From SHLQ01 sp047638715 (GTDB taxonomy: Bacteria; Actinomycetota; Acidimicrobiia; Acidimicrobiales; SHLQ01): a DNA stretch of 64,000 bases. Of the stretch, positions 26,955-36,562 are shown piece after piece. Made by a program: the position numbers and the translations under genes. Below the pieces are notes generated by a model. The model was given only the letters and a program-made list of their open reading frames with translations, searched no databases and was not told where the DNA came from. The stretch covers positions 1 through 64,000 of the forward strand of contig JBLIMK010000003.1 in NCBI GenBank assembly GCA_047638715.1, written 5' to 3'. The number at the start of each line of letters is the position of its first letter. The first letter of the stretch is position 1.

Positions 26955-27788
26955 AGCAGGGAGCAGGTGCTCGTTTCGACCGAAGTCGCCAGCGAGGTTG
27001 GCCACGAGCACGGTCGTTGGAAGGTCGACTGGGTTACCACCGCTCAGCATGGTGACGGCGATGAGGAAATCGTTCCACGTCCACAAGAACTGAAAGATTG
27101 CGAAAGCCGCAAGCGCCGGAATCGACAGCGGCAGAATCAGCCGCCAAAAGATTGTGAAGTGACTCGCTCCGTCGATGCGCGCAGACTCAATGATCTCTTT
27201 GGGCAACTCGGAAATGTAGTTGTGCAACAAGAATATGGAGAACGGCATGGCGAAGCCCGTATGGGTGAGCCACACCGCAATACCCCCTCGCGTATTCAGG
27301 TCGAGATCGGGTACCAGCGTGATCGCTTTCTCGGTGAACGGCAAGGTGAAGTGTGCGCCGCCGACATACGTCTGTAACAGCGGGATAAGCGCCACTTGCA
27401 ACGGGATCGCCAGCAATGAAATCGTTCCGATGAACATCCATTCGCGGCCCTTGAAGTCGATCCATGCAAATCCATAGGCCGCAAACGCAGCGAAGGCGAT
27501 CGGGATGACCGTCGCCGGGATCGCGATCGCAAACGAGCTCACGATCGATTGCGAAAGGTCGTTAGCACCACCACCAGCCAGGACCTCGTCGTAGTTCTCG
27601 AGGGTGAGATCCCCGAAGTTCGCAGGAACGGTCCAAAAGCCGGCCGTTAGCTGGTCGCTCTTCGACCGAAAGGAGTTGACGAACAAGCTGAGACTCGGGA
27701 TCGTCCACATGACGACGAGGCTCCACAGAGCCCACATCGGGACGTTGCTCAGCCGAGCGTAAATTCGTGCACCGAGTGAATCGTTCAT
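26859..27788 (-). CDS. Carbohydrate ABC transporter permease (MalG-like)
   Basis: A 309-residue inner-membrane permease with six hydrophobic segments. The cytoplasmic EAA loop that contacts the ATPase reads IIESARIDGASHFTIFWRLI, followed by LPLS. The C-terminus FFSLQRFFVRGLLAGSVKG is typical of MalG/UgpE-type subunits. Its start overlaps the stop of the large permease by four bases, so the two are made together. No ATPase gene is present in the window, so a shared MsmK/UgpC-like subunit encoded elsewhere is expected. Confidence 0.93.
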   Translation of the reverse strand: MNDSLGARIYARLSNVPMWALWSLVVMWTIPSLSLFVNSFRSKSDQLTAGFWTVPANFGDLTLENYDEVLAGGGANDLSQSIVSSFAIAIPATVIPIAFAAFAAYGFAWIDFKGREWMFIGTISLLAIPLQVALIPLLQTYVGGAHFTLPFTEKAITLVPDLDLNTRGGIAVWLTHTGFAMPFSIFLLHNYISELPKEIIESARIDGASHFTIFWRLILPLSIPALAAFAIFQFLWTWNDFLIAVTMLSGGNPVDLPTTVLVANLAGDFGRNEHLLPAGAFVQAFFPLIVFFSLQRFFVRGLLAGSVKG

Positions 27789-30217
27789 CGGTTCACCACC
27801 CGCTCCTTCTGCATTCTTCGCACATTGAGAAACATCACCGGCAAGACCGAGATCAAGATGAACACGGAGATGGCAGATCCGAGGCCAGTGTTGAAGAAGC
27901 TGAACGAAACTTCGAACATGTCGTTCGCCAACACGTTCGTCCCGAAGTTTCCGCCCGTAGTCACCTTCACGATGTCGAACACCTTCGTGACAAGGACGAT
28001 GAGGGTGGTCGAAACGACACCGATAGTGGGCAGGATCTGGGGCATCGTAACCCGGAAGAAAGTCTGGGACTCGGTAGCGCCGTCGACCTTGGCTGCCTCT
28101 ATGAACTCCGTTGGCACCGCCTTAATTGCCGCCGCCAAAATGACCATCGCAAATCCGGTTTGGATCCAGATCAGGATCACCATCATGTAGACGTTGTTGA
28201 ACGGACCATCGTTCAAGAAACGAACAATGTCGGGGCCCGCATACTCACCGTTCGAAAGCTTGAATCCGCCAAGGCTCCTTCGAGCGAGTTCGATGAAGAG
28301 GTACCCGAACACGATGATCCCGCCGACCTGAGCCGAGAATGCCTTGCCAGACTTCACCCGGCGGATCCCCGAGCGCACCAGCAGCCCAAGTACGCCAGCG
28401 AGAATTACCAGCGCCAACACCCGCGGCCACCCCGCAAAGCTGAGCCGGCCAAGTTGGACCCACGTGGCGTTGAGGACGCTGGTCTGGGTTTCGGTTGCGG
28501 GAAAGCGTGGCTGGTATTGCAAACGCCACACGATTGAGGCACCAACAAACGAAACCGCCATCGGCATGAAGATGAGCGCCTTGGCGACGGTCTCAGTCGA
28601 TCCTGCACGCTCGGCAAGTACAGCGATCATGAGACCGAGCACGACCGAGAGGGTCGTGACCGTAATGACCCACCAGATGTTGTTGAAGAACGTTCCTCGA
28701 ATCACTGACAGGACCCCGAAGGCAAAGAGGAACAAGCCGAAAATGATTGCGCCGATCGAAGCGCCCGTCCGTTCGAAGTTGCCGAATGATTCAACTCTTC
28801 CCGTGAGGGAGATGCCAGCAATACCCAAGAGAACGATAAGTGCGATGACCGGGATAAACCATGGGATCGAGGTGAACTGGGTCAGGCTCGTCGACCTGAG
28901 CGTCGACCAAAGGCCAGCGACGAACGTGATCGATGCGACCAAGAGCAAAACGATCGAACCACGAGAGCCATCGATCAGGCCGACCCGGTTTCGACGACTG
29001 TTCGCAATGAGACCGATGAGCAAACCGGCGCCGATGAGCAACATGCCTAGGAGATACAGGTCGGAGGTAAAGAGCGACCGCCAGTTAGACAGATCGAAAG
29101 AGTCGTCATCGGTCAAGAGTTCGGTGTAGTTGTCGAACCACACCCACTCCTCTGACCGACGGTCCTTGAACGACAAGATGATGGTGCGCACTGCGGGAAT
29201 GACGAGTGCCGCCGACAAAAACAACATCGCGGGACCGAGAAAGATGAAGGCACGCATTCGGTTATCGAATCGTGCGAGCGTGCCCCCTCGGGGCGCGACG
29301 TTGATGCCGAGCCGCATGCCGAGAAGCGAGAGAGGAATAATGGTGGCGATGGCAGCGTCCCGCTCGGGACCGGAGCCAAGAAGTGTGTGCCAGTTGCCGC
29401 CGAGCCACACGGTCGCTATCCAACCAAGAAAGGCACCTACCATCGCTGCCGGCGCGAGTTCAATGGTTGACGTCTTGCCACGCAGCCGCGAAATACCGGC
29501 GGCGATTGCGATACCGATCAAGATGCCGATGAGCGCATTGCCCCAGTGGATTTCTGGACGGTGCCAGACTTGAAGATTCGAACCGATCATGTAGCCCGAG
29601 ATCGCGCCCAGTGCAGCGCCGAGGGACACGCGCGCTACCCGATTCGGCAACGACGTCATAACAAAGACGCCGACCCCCCACACAAGAAGGCCAAAGATTG
29701 GCCACTCAAGGCGGCCGGCCGTTCCGCTTCCCGCACCTCGGAGGATGGGGTCCTCGGGCCGCACGAGGGATGTGACAACAAGGTTTCCGCGCAGCATGGA
29801 GAAGGAGATGACAGCGACGACGCCGCACACCAGGCCCATGAATCGCGACCAGCCGAACCTGGCTTGATCAGCGATCAGATTCATCAGCACCCAGGTGCCG
29901 CCGATCAAACCGATTGCGCAAATGACCACAAACATCGTCGACGCGACCCGGTCGTAAGACAGAGGGTCGACGATGATCGAGACTCCGACACCGGCCAAGA
30001 GGGCGAGGAGTAAAACTCCACGAATGATTGGCCACATCGTCGAGCGCGGGTCGATCGTCGCAGCGATGTAGCCGACGATTGCGCCGAAGACGAGGCCGAA
30101 GGATGCCCATTGGGCCCAATCCAAGCGCATCATCCCTGGCTCACCGGAGCGCACCAAAATAAATAGCGCTACCCCGACCAAAGCAACAATGGCGGGCAGA
30201 CGTTGCCTCGTACTCAC
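27785..30217 (-). CDS. Carbohydrate ABC transporter permease (MalF-like) with large N-terminal membrane extension
   Basis: An 810-residue permease, more than twice the usual 290-320 and well above the 514 of E. coli MalF. The EAA loop FIEAAKVDGATESQTFFRVT and the following MPQILPT lie near residue 730, so the transporter core is at the C-terminal end (from about residue 530). Residues 1-310 carry about eight further hydrophobic helices without a family I recognise. A middle part (about 325-530) has the first MalF-like helix IFLGPAMLFLSAALVIPAV, a soluble loop and three to four more helices. It follows the lipoprotein gene across a stable hairpin and overlaps the second permease. Confidence 0.88.
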   Translation of the reverse strand: MSTRQRLPAIVALVGVALFILVRSGEPGMMRLDWAQWASFGLVFGAIVGYIAATIDPRSTMWPIIRGVLLLALLAGVGVSIIVDPLSYDRVASTMFVVICAIGLIGGTWVLMNLIADQARFGWSRFMGLVCGVVAVISFSMLRGNLVVTSLVRPEDPILRGAGSGTAGRLEWPIFGLLVWGVGVFVMTSLPNRVARVSLGAALGAISGYMIGSNLQVWHRPEIHWGNALIGILIGIAIAAGISRLRGKTSTIELAPAAMVGAFLGWIATVWLGGNWHTLLGSGPERDAAIATIIPLSLLGMRLGINVAPRGGTLARFDNRMRAFIFLGPAMLFLSAALVIPAVRTIILSFKDRRSEEWVWFDNYTELLTDDDSFDLSNWRSLFTSDLYLLGMLLIGAGLLIGLIANSRRNRVGLIDGSRGSIVLLLVASITFVAGLWSTLRSTSLTQFTSIPWFIPVIALIVLLGIAGISLTGRVESFGNFERTGASIGAIIFGLFLFAFGVLSVIRGTFFNNIWWVITVTTLSVVLGLMIAVLAERAGSTETVAKALIFMPMAVSFVGASIVWRLQYQPRFPATETQTSVLNATWVQLGRLSFAGWPRVLALVILAGVLGLLVRSGIRRVKSGKAFSAQVGGIIVFGYLFIELARRSLGGFKLSNGEYAGPDIVRFLNDGPFNNVYMMVILIWIQTGFAMVILAAAIKAVPTEFIEAAKVDGATESQTFFRVTMPQILPTIGVVSTTLIVLVTKVFDIVKVTTGGNFGTNVLANDMFEVSFSFFNTGLGSAISVFILISVLPVMFLNVRRMQKERVVNR

Positions 30218-30248
30218 ATTTCCCCCTGTATGTACGTGTTAGCCAGAC

Positions 30249-30278
30249 GGGGGTGAATGTGATCCCACATTCACCCCC
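30249..30278 (-). terminator. Intercistronic hairpin between lipoprotein and permease genes
   Basis: A perfect 13-bp stem (GGGGGTGAATGTG and its complement) with a four-base loop lies in the 111-base space after the binding-protein stop. No T run follows, so it is more likely an attenuator or mRNA 3'-end stabiliser than a full terminator. Such hairpins commonly keep binding-protein mRNA in excess over permease mRNA. Confidence 0.7.
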
Positions 30279-30328
30279 GGTCCGGAACTGCTTTGCCGTC
30301 CGCGAAGGGCGAGCAATTGGCTACAGAA

Positions 30329-31798
30329 CTACTCTGTTGGCCAAGCTTCGTCGATCTTTGCTGCACCACCGGCAACATCGATCTCGCCGTTGACCATTGC
30401 GGTCGCTTGCGTCCAGAACTCGCCTGCGCCAACGTCAGCTGGCATGAGGTCGGAACCATCGAAGCGGAAGACTGGAGCTTCCTGAAGGATGGTCACGAAG
30501 CCCTGTCCAAGTGGCTCCCAGAGGGACTTGTCAGCGTTCAGGTTTGCGGTGTTGAAGCCGGAGAGCACGCCGTCGCCGCCCTTTGCTGCCTTCTGCGCTG
30601 CCTGACGGCGGTTCGCGTACTCGCCTGAACCCATGTAGTCCATGACGGCCCACGTGGCGTCGTTCGTGTTGAACGCACCGGTCAGGTTTCCTCCACCCAT
30701 GACTGGCTTGTCGTCAGCGGTGAGTGAAGGGAAGTAGAAGACGTCGACGTCGACCGAAGATCCCTCCGGGAGGAAGCTTGCGAAGAACGATGCCTGGCGA
30801 ACCATGGCGCAGTTGTCGGCGATGAGGTCCTCAGCTGGCTTCGATGCGAAGTGCGTCGAAGCAATCGACTCAATTCCACCGAACACGGCACCATCGGTGC
30901 TCCAGAGATCGATGATCTCCTGCATGACCTGGGTGACCTCATCGGAGGAGAACTTGAGCTCGTTGCTAACCCACTGATCGTAGGCATCGCCACCGTGGAA
31001 GCGAAGCATGAGGTCTTCGGTCCAGTCGGTGAAGACCCAGCCGGTTGCCTGACCTGATTCGATACCGACACACCATGGGGTCACGCCGTCATCGATCATT
31101 GTGTTGGTGAGCGCCTTGAGGTCATCCCACGTGGTGGGGATTTCGTAGCCGTTGGCCTCGAACACTGCTGGCTTGTGCCAAACGATCGACTTGAGGTCGT
31201 TCTTGACCGGAACGCCGTAGAACTCGCCGTCGACGAGCCCGAAGCCCATCTGGGCTTCCTGCCAGTTCGCCGACACGGAGTCGAACACATCGCCGGGCAG
31301 TGCGTTGACGAAGCCCTCACGAGCGAAGTCAGCGAGCTTGCCTGGCTGTGGGAAGATCGAAATGTCGGGTGGGTTGCCCGCTGCGATCTGCACGTTGATC
31401 TCGGCTTCCCAATCGGCCGAACCGGTGTAGATCACCGAAAGACCTGTCTCTTCCTCGAACGGCTCCATGGCCGTTTCGATGGCGTTCCACTCTTCTGCGG
31501 AGCGCTCTGGGCCTGTGATCTGAACCACCTGGCCTTCGAACTCTCGAACAACAGGTGCTTCTACACCAGTCGTGGCGGCTTCGAGGTCGGCCTGGGCTGC
31601 CTCGAGGTCTGCCTTGGCCTGGTCTGCGTCAGCCTGGGCTGCGGTTGCGGCATCTTGTGCTTGTTCAAGGCTTGCTGCGGCTGCACCGTCATCGGTGACT
31701 GCAGCGACAGCACCCGATGGTGCATCGGAGCCACACGCGGCGGCAACGAGCGATACGGCGAACAGTGCTGCGAGCAGCTTCATCCACTTACTTATCAT
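30329..31798 (-). CDS. Carbohydrate ABC transporter substrate-binding lipoprotein
   Basis: A 489-residue extracellular solute-binding protein (family 1, AglE-like). The signal peptide ends in the lipobox LVAAAC, placing the lipidated Cys at residue 22. Residues 43-78 form an Ala/Asp/Gln-rich coiled-coil-like spacer (AQADADQAKADLEAAQADLE) before the binding domain begins near residue 85. Family segments include AGNPPDISIFPQPG and WHKPAVFEANGYEIPTTWDDL in adjoining positions. AGGAGG lies 11 bases before the ATG; codon 6 is another ATG. Two LacI-type operators lie upstream. The ligand is probably a di- or oligosaccharide, by family. Confidence 0.92.
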   Translation of the reverse strand: MISKWMKLLAALFAVSLVAAACGSDAPSGAVAAVTDDGAAAASLEQAQDAATAAQADADQAKADLEAAQADLEAATTGVEAPVVREFEGQVVQITGPERSAEEWNAIETAMEPFEEETGLSVIYTGSADWEAEINVQIAAGNPPDISIFPQPGKLADFAREGFVNALPGDVFDSVSANWQEAQMGFGLVDGEFYGVPVKNDLKSIVWHKPAVFEANGYEIPTTWDDLKALTNTMIDDGVTPWCVGIESGQATGWVFTDWTEDLMLRFHGGDAYDQWVSNELKFSSDEVTQVMQEIIDLWSTDGAVFGGIESIASTHFASKPAEDLIADNCAMVRQASFFASFLPEGSSVDVDVFYFPSLTADDKPVMGGGNLTGAFNTNDATWAVMDYMGSGEYANRRQAAQKAAKGGDGVLSGFNTANLNADKSLWEPLGQGFVTILQEAPVFRFDGSDLMPADVGAGEFWTQATAMVNGEIDVAGGAAKIDEAWPTE

Positions 31799-31860
31799 TA
31801 CAGGGGTCCCCTCCTGATTTGGGATTCCCGACCACTCGGCCGAAAACTCTAAACGTCTTC

Positions 31861-31887
31861 TGCAAACGTTTACAGAAAACGTTTACA
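31861..31887. promoter_or_regulatory. Two adjacent LacI-type operators before the importer operon
   Basis: TGCAAACGTTTACA at 31861-31874 is followed by a second AAACGTTTACA core ending at 31887, with centres 13 bp apart. They lie about 65 bases before the lipoprotein start and downstream of the lacI-type gene's stop, so the importer has its own regulated promoter. No other feature is evident in 31799-31961. Confidence 0.75.
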
Positions 31888-31961
31888 GCGGGAAGCTAGC
31901 GGACCTTGGTTGCGTTGTCACGCCGCGCCGGAAGACTAGATAGCAACTCCATGAGTCATCA

Positions 31962-33032
31962 TCATTTGCGATAGACGTGATCGCCATTCCCGATGGTGGA
32001 TTGACGAACGACCAGCTCTAGCCATTCCAGGCTGGCCTCGGTCGCCTTGCCTTCACTATTCGGCTTCGGTACATCGAGGAGCGCAACATCGTTGATTACC
32101 GACAGCAGACGTTCCGCTGCCGCCGCACCCAGTCGCCGTGGCGCAAGTCGAACGGTACTGAGCCCAACGAGCGGTGCAAGTTCGTGATCATCGATACCGA
32201 TGATCGCCATGTCGTCGGGCCACGAGAGGCCACGTTCCTTCAAGACACTCCAGGCGCCGAACGCCATTTCGTCCGAAAGGACGAATAGCGCGGTCGGTGG
32301 ATTCTCCATATCGAGAATCCGCTCCATCGCTAGTCGACCACCATCGGCGGTGAAACGCCCCGATTGTTCAAGCGAAGGATCGACGGCGATACCCGATTCG
32401 GCCAGCGCGCCCGTATATCCAGCAAGACGAAGTCCCGGAACAGAGAATACGAGCGGATGGTTCGGCTCTCCCGAGATCACACCGATGCGCGTGTGCCCGA
32501 GGCTTAGAAGATGCTCGGTCGCTAAGTACCCAACTTGGTAGTCATCAATGAGTACCGCCGGGAACAACCGTGTGGCGAAACCTGCGGTGACGGTCGGGAC
32601 CCCCGCCTCCCAAAGATCTGTTGCCGCGGCTTCGGAAATATTCAGATCCACGAGGATCGCTCCGTCGACGCGCTTGTCGAGTTGCGCCACGTCCGACAGG
32701 AATTGTTCACGCGCCTTCGGATCCTCGACCGGATGGGTGATCGTCTCGTAGCCATTCAACAAAAGGTGATCGATCGCACCGGCGATGAACCGGGAGAAGT
32801 ACCAGCCGTCGACCGTCGGGGTCGAGATTTGAACGAGATTCGTCCGCCCCGTTGCCAACCGGGCCGCACTCGGGTCGGCTCGATAGTTCATCTCGTCCGC
32901 GACCTTTTCGACGCGAGCCTTGGTCGACGCGGCCACGTTAGGTAGACCTCGCAGCGCGCGGGACACGGTTGCGACGGACACGCCTGCTTGTCGGGCAACG
33001 TCCTCAATCGAGGGGCCGCGCTTACGATTCAC
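31962..33032 (-). CDS. LacI-family transcriptional regulator
   Basis: A 356-residue LacI/GalR regulator. The start is set at the GTG at 33032, just before the DNA-binding headpiece SIEDVARQAGVSVATVSRAL and hinge LRGLPNVAASTKARVEKVA; the frame upstream does not look like family sequence. The effector domain includes the DGAILVDL and GVISGEPNHPLVF segments and ends IIGIDDHELAPLVGLSTVR. Its own promoter region holds a similar operator. It very likely represses the ABC importer next to it and probably the Gfo/Idh gene. No clear Shine-Dalgarno sequence fixes the start. Confidence 0.9.
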   Translation of the reverse strand: MNRKRGPSIEDVARQAGVSVATVSRALRGLPNVAASTKARVEKVADEMNYRADPSAARLATGRTNLVQISTPTVDGWYFSRFIAGAIDHLLLNGYETITHPVEDPKAREQFLSDVAQLDKRVDGAILVDLNISEAAATDLWEAGVPTVTAGFATRLFPAVLIDDYQVGYLATEHLLSLGHTRIGVISGEPNHPLVFSVPGLRLAGYTGALAESGIAVDPSLEQSGRFTADGGRLAMERILDMENPPTALFVLSDEMAFGAWSVLKERGLSWPDDMAIIGIDDHELAPLVGLSTVRLAPRRLGAAAAERLLSVINDVALLDVPKPNSEGKATEASLEWLELVVRQSTIGNGDHVYRK

Positions 33033-33081
33033 TTCGTTGGCCGCCGAATTTTCGAGGATGATCGGCAAACACCGAGCCGAA

Positions 33082-33095
33082 TGTAATCGCTTGCA
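33082..33095. promoter_or_regulatory. LacI-type operator before the regulator gene
   Basis: TGTAATCGCTTGCA, the reverse of TGCAAGCGATTACA, lies 50 bases upstream of the regulator start in the 294-base space shared with the divergent aldolase gene. It fits autoregulation. The rest of that space, on the aldolase side, shows nothing else I could support. Confidence 0.55.
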
Positions 33096-33326
33096 CAAGA
33101 TCTGCAAATCGATACATTCCTGGGACAGATCCACTATCTCTCCAGCCGATGGCGCAGTGCGCGAAGATACGACTCGGTGATATCGCGTGGGTTCGTCACA
33201 AACGGCCCACCCAATGAGCGCGAGATCTAGTCTGATGGTCTCACGACGTACCTTCGAAAGCGCTCTACGCTGTGCCGAGGCACGTCGGCGACATACGACA
33301 AGCCACACGGAATAACAGAGAGTTTC

Positions 33327-34214
33327 ATGAACGAACAGCAACTCGAAAAGATGACCACCGCTGCAGGCTTCATCGCCGCACTCGACCAGAGCGGTGGCTC
33401 CACGCCCAAGGCGCTACTCGCCTACGGCGTAAGCGAAGGCGAATACTCCGGCGACGAAGAGATGTACGCCAAGGTTCACGAGATGCGAAGCCGCATCATG
33501 ACGAACTCCGCCTTCACCGGTGATCGTGTCATCGGCGCGATCTTGTTCGAGAACACCATGGGCCGCCAGGTCGAAGGACAAGACACCGGCGACTACCTGT
33601 GGAACGAGAAGGGTGTCGTGCCGTTCATCAAGGTCGACAAAGGCCTCGCAGATGAAGAGAACGGCGCACAGGTCATGAAGTCGATTCCCGGCCTCGACGA
33701 CCTACTCGTCCGATCGGTCGACAAGGGCATGTTCGGCACGAAGATGCGCTCGGTCATCAAGATGGCCAACCCGGCCGGTGTCGACGCAGTCGTCGCCCAG
33801 CAATTCGAAGTCGGCCACCAGATCATCGCCGCTGGCCTCGTACCGATCATCGAACCCGAGGTCGACATCAACTCGCCAGAGAAGGCCGAGGCCGAAGCCA
33901 TGCTTCGCTCATCGCTTCTCGAACACGTCAACCAACTCGCAGCCGATCAGCACGTCATGTTGAAGCTGACCTTGCCCGAGGCCGACAACTTCTACGCCGA
34001 GCTCATCACACATCCCCAGGTCGTTCGCGTCGTAGCCCTTTCGGGTGGCTACAGCCGCGACGAGGCCAACGCTCGCCTCGGCCGAAACAACGACATGATC
34101 GCCAGCTTCTCCCGAGCACTGAGCGAAGGATTGTCCGCGCAGCAATCAAACGACGACTTCACCAAAACGATGGACACAACCATCCAAAGCATTCGCGACG
34201 CCTCAGCGACCTAG
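33327..34214 (+). CDS. Class I fructose-bisphosphate aldolase
   Basis: A 295-residue Schiff-base aldolase of the bacterial class I type (Fda), which splits fructose 1,6-bisphosphate in glycolysis. The N-terminal signature is AALDQSGGSTPKALLAYGV, followed by ILFENTMGR, VPFIKVDKGLA and IIEPEVDINSPEK. Lysines suited to Schiff-base formation lie in the FIKVDKGLA and MLKLTLPEA strands. It diverges from the LacI-type gene and ends at a strong terminator, so it is a single-gene unit. Codon use is very GC-rich and regular, as for a highly expressed gene. Confidence 0.92.
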   Translation: MNEQQLEKMTTAAGFIAALDQSGGSTPKALLAYGVSEGEYSGDEEMYAKVHEMRSRIMTNSAFTGDRVIGAILFENTMGRQVEGQDTGDYLWNEKGVVPFIKVDKGLADEENGAQVMKSIPGLDDLLVRSVDKGMFGTKMRSVIKMANPAGVDAVVAQQFEVGHQIIAAGLVPIIEPEVDINSPEKAEAEAMLRSSLLEHVNQLAADQHVMLKLTLPEADNFYAELITHPQVVRVVALSGGYSRDEANARLGRNNDMIASFSRALSEGLSAQQSNDDFTKTMDTTIQSIRDASAT

Positions 34215-34284
34215 TCCGCTCGACCCGTTGGGTCGAGATCCCCAAACAAGTCACCGGCGAAACACATTCCGAGGGCAAATCACC

Positions 34285-34333
34285 GAACAGCGTCGTCCGA
34301 GAGTTCTCTCGGGCGGCGCTGTTCTGTTTTTAT
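34285..34333 (+). terminator. Rho-independent terminator after the aldolase gene
   Basis: A long stem with arms GAACAGCG and CGCTGTTC outside and CCGAGAG/CTCTCGG inside is followed by TGTTTTTATT. It lies 70 bases after the aldolase stop and before the convergent AIM24 gene. Confidence 0.9.
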
Positions 34334-34363
34334 TCACGACCCCACTTCGGACCGCCGCAAAAA

Positions 34364-35089
34364 CTACTTGCCGAGGACCTGGCCGAGAAGACCACCACCG
34401 CCGCCACCGCTTTCGTTGTTGTCAACCCGTGGACCCTCCGATGGTTGGACGAGAACGAACCCCTCCCCACCGAAGGCCATCTGGAATGTCTCGCCACTCC
34501 CGCCGCGGACCATCGACTTGAGACCGCCGGTATCGGTCTTGAGTTGCATCTGAACACCGCCAGACCACATGACCACAGCCTGGGCATCGGCGAAGGTGGG
34601 TGCGCTGGCGACATCGAGCATCACCGGAGGTCCGTCGCTCGTAACAGCGACAAATCCGGTGCCCGACAACTGCATGTTGTAGAGGCCTCCGGCCATGGCG
34701 CCGGCAGCGCCGCCGCTCAACCGCTTGATCTCCCAGTCGATCGACTCGTTGAACGCCAGGACGTTGGCCCCGTTAACCGACATGCTGTCGTTCTCGAGAT
34801 ACATGATGTGAACATCTTTGGCGTCGTCGGCGACGAAGAGCTCACCCGTGCCATTCGCATGCATCATGCTCGCGCCTTCACCGGTGGCGGCCTTCTTCAA
34901 CATCTTGCCGAGTCCACCCGACCCCTTGTTCTCGAACTTCACATCACCCTGGTAGGCGACCATCGATCCTCGTTTGGCGTGCACCCCGCCGGCCGCGAGT
35001 TCGATCTTGAGCAGCTTGCTATTTTGTCGAGTGAACTGCTCCCCTGTTTCGGTCTCGGCGTATTGATCGAGGTTGGATCGAATCGACAT
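34364..35089 (-). CDS. AIM24/TerD-like beta-sandwich protein
   Basis: A 241-residue AIM24-family protein starting at MSIRSNLDQYAETET. Family features are the long beta-rich body with ELAAGGVHAKRGSMVAYQGD, GTGELFVADDAKDVHIMYLEN and LSGTGFVAVTSDGPP, and a Gly-rich C-terminus (NNESGGGGGGLLGQVLGK). AIM24 proteins have no settled biochemical role in bacteria. It lies 89 bases after the hisC stop on the same strand. The poly-Gly tail may be a flexible anchor. Confidence 0.75.
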   Translation of the reverse strand: MSIRSNLDQYAETETGEQFTRQNSKLLKIELAAGGVHAKRGSMVAYQGDVKFENKGSGGLGKMLKKAATGEGASMMHANGTGELFVADDAKDVHIMYLENDSMSVNGANVLAFNESIDWEIKRLSGGAAGAMAGGLYNMQLSGTGFVAVTSDGPPVMLDVASAPTFADAQAVVMWSGGVQMQLKTDTGGLKSMVRGGSGETFQMAFGGEGFVLVQPSEGPRVDNNESGGGGGGLLGQVLGK

Positions 35090-35178
35090 GTTGGAGGTGC
35101 TCCGCTCTTCTACGTAGTTGTAGTGACCATCTTTGTCGATCCGTTGACCTCGGTGCTTGAGTGCGGGAGGTTCGGGTA

Positions 35179-36255
35179 TCAGCGAGCGGCGAAGAACGCC
35201 TCGAGCCAACGATCGTTCTGTTCGGGCGAACCAATCGTGACGCGCAATCCAAATCCCGCGAACGGCCTGGTGACCAGACCCTGCTTCTCCATGGCGATGG
35301 CGATTTCTTCGGTCGCAGCGCCGGTCGGGATGAACACGAAGTTGCCGTGGGCCGGCGGCGTCTCGACACCAGCGTTGGCCAAAGCCTCAATACATCGGTC
35401 ACGTTCCGTGACGAGCGAAGTCACGTTCTTGAGCGCGGCGGCCTCATGTTCGATAGCGGCAAGCATTCCTGCTTGCGCCAGATTGTTTACCGAGAAGGCC
35501 AGCCGGACTTTGTCGAGTTGCTCGATGATCGACGGATCGGCGACGCCGTACCCGGAGCGCAGACCAGCCAACCCAAATGCCTTTGAGAACGTGCGGGTCA
35601 CCACAAGGTTGGGATGTGTTGGTTGTAAGTCGACTATGGGATCACCGAACGATGCGTCGGAGAACTCTCGATACGCCTCGTCGATGACGACGATCACATC
35701 GTCGGGGATCCGGTGCAGCAGCGTATTGACCTCGTCCATCGAGATGGCCGAGCCCGTGGGATTGTTGGGCGTCGCGAGGAAGATGACCTTGGTTCGATCG
35801 GTCACGGCCTCAGCGACCGCATCGAGGTCGAAAGCGAAGTTGGAATCGAGCGCTACCCGCACGTCGACGGCATCGCACAGCGTGCTGAAAACCGGATAGA
35901 TCTCGAACGAAGGCCAAGGAAAGATTACCTCGTCGCCCGGATCGACGAACGTCATGAACAGCTGTTGTAACAATCCGCTCGAGCCGCATCCCACGGTTAT
36001 GCGTGAAACGTCGACCCCGAGCCACTCACCTATGGCGACGCGAACTTCGCTTGCGTTGTTGTCCGCATAGCGGTTCACCCCTGACGCGGCCTCGACGATG
36101 GCGTCGATAACAGCGGGTGCGGGCGACCATGGATTCTCATTCGATGCAAGTTTGATGGCGTCCTCGATGCCGTGTTCGTCCTCGATCTGGCTCGCTGCCT
36201 TTCCAGGTCGATAACTAGCCAGGTTCAGTACTGCGGGTCGCACTCGTCCGATCAT
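35179..36255 (-). CDS. hisC: Histidinol-phosphate aminotransferase-like (HisC)
   Basis: A 358-residue fold I aminotransferase starting at MIGRVRPAVLNLASY; GAGAGG lies nine bases before this ATG. Marks are IKLASNENPWSP, FLATPNNPTG, VVIDEAYREFS and the cofactor lysine in RTFSKAFGLAGLRSGYG. This pattern is typical of HisC, which transfers the amino group in the seventh step of histidine synthesis. No other his genes are nearby, so an aromatic amino-acid aminotransferase of the same group is possible. Confidence 0.85.
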   Translation of the reverse strand: MIGRVRPAVLNLASYRPGKAASQIEDEHGIEDAIKLASNENPWSPAPAVIDAIVEAASGVNRYADNNASEVRVAIGEWLGVDVSRITVGCGSSGLLQQLFMTFVDPGDEVIFPWPSFEIYPVFSTLCDAVDVRVALDSNFAFDLDAVAEAVTDRTKVIFLATPNNPTGSAISMDEVNTLLHRIPDDVIVVIDEAYREFSDASFGDPIVDLQPTHPNLVVTRTFSKAFGLAGLRSGYGVADPSIIEQLDKVRLAFSVNNLAQAGMLAAIEHEAAALKNVTSLVTERDRCIEALANAGVETPPAHGNFVFIPTGAATEEIAIAMEKQGLVTRPFAGFGLRVTIGSPEQNDRWLEAFFAAR

Positions 36256-36562
36256 CACTGCCATCCTCTCGAGATGTCCCCACGCTCGCACAGCGGTTCG
36301 TGCGACAACCACCTCAGGCTCAAGATCGCCCTGGTTGCACCGATTGGACTGCACAGCGCTAGTGTTGTTTACACAGCGAGTTCGGGCATGCCACCCGCAG
36401 TAGCTGTAGGCGCAACCTTCCGGGTTGCAGCCGAACGCACACCTTGCGTTTCGACCTTCGATTCGCAGTGGTGCAATCAACCGAGATGAGGATCACCTCG
36501 TCTCCCTAGTGTCGCCAGATCCCAAGCGGACCAATCCGGTGCCACATCTGTAGGAGAACTTC
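36256..36562. other. Intergenic space between hisC and the SNF2 helicase
   Basis: 307 bases between divergent genes, presumably with both promoters. Two short dyads are visible: GCAACC/GGTTGC around 36411-36427 and GAGG/CCTC near 36487-36498. Neither is long enough to name. AGGAG at 36552-36556 is the ribosome site for the helicase. Confidence 0.4.
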
